Below, in pieces: positions 6,858 through 9,519 of a stretch of DNA of 9,519 nucleotides. Both the position numbers and the translations under genes were made by a program. Source of the DNA: Candidatus Neoanaerotignum tabaqchaliae (lineage in GTDB: Bacteria; Bacillota; Clostridia; Lachnospirales; Anaerotignaceae); the NCBI GenBank assembly GCA_904420235.1, contig CAJFUS010000030.1, forward strand, positions 1-9,519, read 5' to 3'. Each line of letters opens with the position of its first letter. Within the stretch, counting starts at the first letter, position 1. Below the pieces are notes generated by a model. That model saw only the letters and a list, made by a program, of their open reading frames with translations. It made no database searches and was not told the DNA's origin.

Positions 6858-6886
6858 ATTATACCATTACATTTTTCACATTTCAA
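6858..6886 (-). promoter_or_regulatory. Predicted SigA promoter of the 62-aa gene
   Basis: The -35 TTGAAA (6886-6881, 5 of 6) and -10 TATAAT (6863-6858, 6 of 6) have ideal 17-bp spacing. It is the best consensus match I found in the window and predicts constitutive, possibly strong expression with a leader of about 40 nt. Confidence 0.75.
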
Positions 6887-7008
6887 AACCTAATTAAAAT
6901 AATAAAAAATAAAATATTAAAATATATCAGTTTTTTTATAGCAACATTATGAATAATATCATAATTAGAAGGTTTTCAATTAAAAAATTAATACAATTAT
7001 TGTTCAAA

Positions 7009-7065
7009 ATACCAAAATTGTCAATATTTTATTCAAAATGTATTGCTATTTATGAATTTTGGTAT
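7009..7065. repeat. 11-bp perfect inverted repeat at the regulator promoter (candidate operator)
   Basis: ATACCAAAATT (7009-7019) and AATTTTGGTAT (7055-7065) are exact inverted copies with centres 46 bp apart. A smaller nested pair, CAATA (7022-7026) and TATTG (7041-7045), lies inside, and TTCAAAAT occurs twice as a direct repeat (7003-7010 and 7032-7039). The right arm occupies the spacer and touches the -10 of the predicted regulator promoter. Two binding sites joined by a DNA loop, for example for autoregulation, would fit. Confidence 0.5.
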
Positions 7066-7070
7066 ATACT
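7043..7070 (+). promoter_or_regulatory. Predicted promoter of the YheO/DauR-type regulator
   Basis: The -10 TATACT (7065-7070, 5 of 6) and -35 TTGCTA (7043-7048, 4 of 6) are 16 bp apart. Transcription would begin near 7077, about 60 nt before the ATG. The spacer contains one arm of the inverted repeat. Confidence 0.55.
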
Positions 7071-7137
7071 AAAAATATAACCATTGAATAAAATAAAATT
7101 TCTTAGATAAATATAAATTGCTTAGGAGGTTGATATT

Positions 7138-7806
7138 ATGAAACAAAAGCCGGTATCTCTTTCAAAAACTGATTACGCAATACTGAACTCGTACAAAATA
7201 TTAGCTGAAGGGCTTGCCGATTATCTGGGTGACGGCTGTGAGATAGTTATCCATACTCTCGGCAATCTTGAGCATTCCGTAATAAAAATAATAAACGGAC
7301 ACCATACCGGAAGAAAAGAGGGGTCGCCCATTACAGACTTGGGGCTTTCAATGGTTAAAAATTTAAGCGAAAGCGACTCAAAAAAGCACATGTCATATTT
7401 TAACAAAACAATGGATGGGGTTCCTCTTAAAAGCTGTTCAATAGCAATTATGGGTGAAAAGGGATATATAATTGGACTTTTGTGTATTAACTTTTATCTT
7501 AACACTCCTCTTTCAGATATACTTGAAAAGTTCGATATAAACGGCTCAGAGTCAAAGAGCAGCGCCTTTGCAGAAAGCTTTGTTGATGATGTTGATGAAC
7601 TTTTAAAAATTTCACTTAAAGAAGCCTCAGACATTGTATACAATGATAGGAATATAACAACATCAAACAAAAATAAAGAGATTATAGCCATACTTAACGA
7701 TAAGGGAATATTTAATTTCAAGGATTCTGTTGTTAAAATAGCCGACATGATGGGAATTTCAAAAAATACGGTTTATATGCACATAAGAAATATATCAAAA
7801 AAATAA
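7138..7806 (+). CDS. YheO/DauR-family transcriptional regulator (PAS-like domain plus C-terminal HTH)
   Basis: The 222-residue product has the layout of the YheO/DauR family. An N-terminal YheO-like PAS domain (about residues 10-120) contains the recognisable run LAEGLADYLGDGCEIVIHTL, then IINGHHTGR and SPITDLGLSM. A variable linker follows, and the C-terminal helix-turn-helix (about 180-220) reads KGIFNFKDSVVKIADMMGIS followed by KNTVYMHI. The PAS-like part presumably senses a small ligand. In Pseudomonas aeruginosa DauR controls D-arginine catabolism, but the ligand here cannot be told from sequence. AGGAGG lies 8 nt before the ATG. It faces ridA tail to tail with a terminator for each between them. 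An inverted repeat over its promoter suggests autoregulation. The family call is secure, the regulon is not. Confidence 0.88.
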   Translation: MKQKPVSLSKTDYAILNSYKILAEGLADYLGDGCEIVIHTLGNLEHSVIKIINGHHTGRKEGSPITDLGLSMVKNLSESDSKKHMSYFNKTMDGVPLKSCSIAIMGEKGYIIGLLCINFYLNTPLSDILEKFDINGSESKSSAFAESFVDDVDELLKISLKEASDIVYNDRNITTSNKNKEIIAILNDKGIFNFKDSVVKIADMMGISKNTVYMHIRNISKK

Positions 7807-7812
7807 AAATCA

Positions 7813-7850
7813 AGCCCGCCAAAAAGGCGGGTTATTTTTTGTTTGTTTTT
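7813..7850 (+). terminator. Intrinsic terminator of the regulator gene
   Basis: CCCGCC (7815-7820) and GGCGGG (7826-7831) form a GC stem with an AAAAA loop, extended by G-U and A-T pairs. ATTTTTTGTTTGTTTTT follows. It starts 7 nt after the stop codon. Confidence 0.92.
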
Positions 7851-7860
7851 ATATAATCTA

Positions 7861-7888
7861 AAAACGCTGGATTATTAATCCAGCGTTT
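7861..7888 (-). terminator. Intrinsic terminator of ridA
   Basis: A perfect 12-bp stem, AAACGCTGGATT with AATCCAGCGTTT (7862-7873 and 7877-7888), has a 3-nt loop. On the minus strand GCG is followed by TTTTT and more AT-rich sequence. It lies 13 nt past the ridA stop. The short U-run makes it weaker than the neighbouring plus-strand terminator, but the stem is very stable. Confidence 0.82.
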
Positions 7889-7900
7889 CACTAAAATTTA

Positions 7901-8278
7901 TTATTTAAGAGCGGCTATAACTTCAACCTCACAAAGAAGGTTTTTAGGAAGTGTTTTTACGGCTACACATGAACGAGCTGGTTTATTAACAAAATATTTT
8001 CCATAAACCTCGTTAAAGGCAGCAAAATCATTCATATCAGCAAGGAAACATGTTGTTTTAACAACATCTTCAAATGTAAGTCCGTTTTCCTCAAGAATAG
8101 CCTTAAGATTCTGGCAAACCCTTTCAGCCTGCTGCTGAACTGTTGTGCCGTCAATCTCACCTGTTCCTGGCATAAGAGCTACCTGTCCAGATGTAAAAAG
8201 GAATCCATTAACAGCAACGGCCTGTGAGTATGGTCCTATGGCAGCTGGAGCTTTTTCTGTGCTTGTAAATTTCAACAT
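7901..8278 (-). CDS. ridA: RidA family 2-iminobutanoate/2-iminopropanoate deaminase
   Basis: RidA (YjgF/YER057c/UK114 family) hydrolyses reactive enamine/imine intermediates released by PLP enzymes such as threonine or serine dehydratase, giving 2-oxoacids and ammonia and so protecting other PLP enzymes. The 125-residue product is full length for this trimeric cytosolic enzyme. It shows AIGPYSQAV with Tyr17, the TSGQ strand, the ARSCVAV motif with Arg102 (equivalent to E. coli Arg105, which holds the substrate carboxylate) and Glu117 (equivalent to E. coli Glu120). All marks of an active RidA are therefore present. The ATG at 8278 follows AAGGGAG by 8 nt. It has its own strong promoter and lies downstream of a MATE transporter on the same strand. 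It faces a regulator of amino-acid type, which fits a role in amino-acid catabolism. Confidence 0.95.
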   Translation of the reverse strand: MLKFTSTEKAPAAIGPYSQAVAVNGFLFTSGQVALMPGTGEIDGTTVQQQAERVCQNLKAILEENGLTFEDVVKTTCFLADMNDFAAFNEVYGKYFVNKPARSCVAVKTLPKNLLCEVEVIAALK

Positions 8279-8314
8279 TAAAATTACTCCCTTCTTAAAA
8301 CAACAATTATTAAT

Positions 8315-8331
8315 TTGTTATATATTAACAA
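8315..8331. repeat. Inverted repeat at the ridA transcription start (candidate operator)
   Basis: TTGTTA (8315-8320) and TAACAA (8326-8331) are perfect 6-bp arms around TATAT. The element lies immediately downstream of the predicted ridA start point, where a bound protein would block transcription. The arms are short and the region AT-rich, so chance is possible. Confidence 0.35.
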
Positions 8332-8339
8332 TCAATTTT

Positions 8340-8368
8340 ATTTTATAGCCATTTTCACCTTTAGTCAA
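8340..8368 (-). promoter_or_regulatory. Predicted SigA promoter of ridA
   Basis: The -35 TTGACT (8368-8363) and -10 TAAAAT (8345-8340) each match at 5 of 6 with 17-bp spacing. Transcription would begin near 8333, giving a leader of about 55 nt. It makes ridA expression independent of the upstream transporter gene. Confidence 0.72.
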
Positions 8369-8396
8369 CGAATAAGTTATACAAATATTAACTAAA
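8360..8396. repeat. Inverted repeat joining the transporter stop codon and the ridA -35 box
   Basis: On the minus strand TTTAGTTAA (8396-8388) can pair with TTGACTAAA (8368-8360), nine pairs including one G-U, around a 19-nt loop. One arm includes the TAG stop of the MATE gene and the other the ridA -35. No U-run follows, so it is not a standard terminator. It could protect the end of the transporter mRNA or be an operator. Confidence 0.35.
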
Positions 8397-9519
8397 TTGA
8401 ATGCCCCATTTTTTGATTATTTTTCAGCCGTTCATACCATTTTCCACTTTTTAGGTATATGGTATATATAGTATTTGAATATATAGGAGCCACTATCCAA
8501 GCTATAGCCACACCATAAAATCCAAAACCAAGCACCTTTGAACATATATAAGCAACAGGTATTCTAATAACAAATTGCGCCATAACCGTATTTTTAAGTG
8601 TAAACATAGCGTTTCCAGTGCCTTTTACAAAACCCATTAAAGGATAATAAACAGCATAGAAAAAATACATAAAGCAGGATATTCGTATATAATTATGAGC
8701 CATGCTTATAACGACTGGGTCGCTGTTAAATATTGAAGCAAATTTTTCGCCAAAAAAGAACATCACACCCATAAGCATGAGATTAAAAGGAATTATAAGT
8801 CTTCTGCCGGCGCTTATTGAATTGACAGCTCTTTCTTTCTGGTCAACACCTAAGTTTTGGCTCGTTATAGCGGCAACAGCGTCATTAACTGCGCTGCATG
8901 GAAGAACTGCAAAACTGTCAAGTTTTGAGCAGATACCGTATGCGGCGCTGGCAAATATTCCAAAGCTGTTCACTATTCCATTTAAAGCTATGCAGGCTAT
9001 ATTTATAGCAGCCTGCTGAAAAGCGCTTGGAAGCCCTATTTTTATTATGTCAGAGGCTATGGCTCCATCAAAACAAAAATCTTTAGGGTTAAAATCAACT
9101 ATATGCTTTTTACTTCTAAAATAAATTACACTTAACACAAATGACAGAGCCTGGCTTATAACCGTGGCTAAAGCTGCTCCATTAACCCCCATGTTAAACT
9201 TACTTATAAAAATATAATCAAGCACTATATTTGTAATAGCCGCCGCTAAAACAAAATACATAGAGCTTTTTGAATCCCCAAAGCCTCTTTGTATTGCGCA
9301 CACAAGATTATATCCCAAAGTAAAAATCATTCCGGCAAATATTATTCTTAAATATTCAACGGCCATGTCATAGGCTTCATATGGTGTATACATAATCTTA
9401 AGTATAAGAGGAGAAGCGCTCATTCCCATAAGCGTTATGAACACTGCCCCGCACAAAAACATTGTTATGGCCGTATTAGCTGTTTTTTTAATTTTAACAT
9501 CATCTTTAGTTCCAACAAG
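8392..9519 (-). CDS. MATE-family multidrug/metabolite transporter (5' end beyond window)
   Basis: Polytopic membrane exporter of the MATE family, which couples efflux of drugs or metabolites to Na+ or H+ entry. The reading frame continues past the internal Met at 9462 to the right edge with no stop, so the start lies outside. About 375 residues are visible. With a usual length near 450, roughly the first two membrane helices are missing. Family signs are the alternating hydrophobic segments, the RGFGDSKSSMYF stretch, the GVNGAALATVISQ loop, the KIGLPSAFQQ start of the second half, and AAITSQNLGVDQKERA, a version of the GQNLGA motif. The protein ends with a short polar tail. It precedes ridA by 113 nt on the same strand. 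The substrate cannot be inferred. Confidence 0.92.
   Translation of the reverse strand, partial: LVGTKDDVKIKKTANTAITMFLCGAVFITLMGMSASPLILKIMYTPYEAYDMAVEYLRIIFAGMIFTLGYNLVCAIQRGFGDSKSSMYFVLAAAITNIVLDYIFISKFNMGVNGAALATVISQALSFVLSVIYFRSKKHIVDFNPKDFCFDGAIASDIIKIGLPSAFQQAAINIACIALNGIVNSFGIFASAAYGICSKLDSFAVLPCSAVNDAVAAITSQNLGVDQKERAVNSISAGRRLIIPFNLMLMGVMFFFGEKFASIFNSDPVVISMAHNYIRISCFMYFFYAVYYPLMGFVKGTGNAMFTLKNTVMAQFVIRIPVAYICSKVLGFGFYGVAIAWIVAPIYSNTIYTIYLKSGKWYERLKNNQKMGHSI

Larger units (their letters stand above)
6812..7137. other. Divergent AT-rich intergenic region
   Basis: This gap of about 325 bp separates the minus-strand 62-aa gene from the plus-strand regulator. It holds the promoter of each gene, a long-spaced inverted repeat near the regulator promoter, and an imperfect inverted repeat (AAAACC-TAATTA at 6885-6896 against TAATTA-GAA-GGTTTT at 6962-6976). 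Both strands are very AT-rich and I see no further coding sequence or structured RNA. Confidence 0.7.

Noticed and set aside
7807..7900. Pair of hairpins between regulator and ridA as a possible mobile-element end or small CRISPR-like repeat
   Set aside because: The stems differ in sequence and each is placed and oriented as the terminator of the adjacent gene.
8702..9019. A 105-codon plus-strand frame
   Set aside because: It is antisense to MATE transmembrane helices; its hydrophobic runs come from the complementary strand.

Overview
The window looks like a chromosomal segment of a low-GC, endospore-forming Firmicute, most likely in class Clostridia. The evidence is AT-rich intergenic DNA, strong AGGAGG-type ribosome binding sites, TTG and GTG starts, a full-length spoIIE, and the order spoIIE-tilS-hpt-ftsH, which is a known Firmicute chromosomal neighbourhood (in Bacillus subtilis spoIIE-yabS-yabT-tilS-hprT-ftsH). 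I see no tRNA or rRNA gene, CRISPR array, insertion sequence or phage gene.

Left two thirds (1-6830, all genes on the minus strand). Read in the direction of transcription there are five genes. First is a 62-codon gene of unknown function with its own consensus-like promoter and terminator. Next is spoIIE, the sporulation phosphatase, preceded by a promoter whose -35 and -10 boxes lie 21 bp apart, as in the Spo0A-activated B. subtilis spoIIE promoter. Then come tilS (tRNA-Ile lysidine synthase) and hpt (purine salvage). These two overlap by 8 nt and appear to have a separate housekeeping promoter inside the 3' end of spoIIE. hpt ends at a strong hairpin terminator. Last is ftsH, with its own promoter and a hairpin-containing leader; it runs off the left edge. 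The layout suggests that sporulation and housekeeping genes sit together but are uncoupled by extra promoters and terminators.

Right third (7000-9519). A YheO/DauR-type regulator (PAS-like domain plus C-terminal helix-turn-helix) lies on the plus strand. It converges on ridA (enamine/imine deaminase) on the minus strand, with a hairpin terminator for each gene between them. Upstream of ridA, on the same strand, is a MATE-family transporter cut by the right edge. An 11-bp perfect inverted repeat with widely spaced arms overlaps the predicted regulator promoter and is a candidate operator. Regulator, RidA and exporter could form a small amino-acid or reactive-metabolite response module, but that link rests on proximity only.

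No clearly new multi-gene system is evident. The least explained items are the 62-aa protein, the inverted repeat at the regulator promoter and the ftsH leader hairpin. Start sites were chosen by ribosome binding site spacing and are often a few codons downstream of the longest possible frame.
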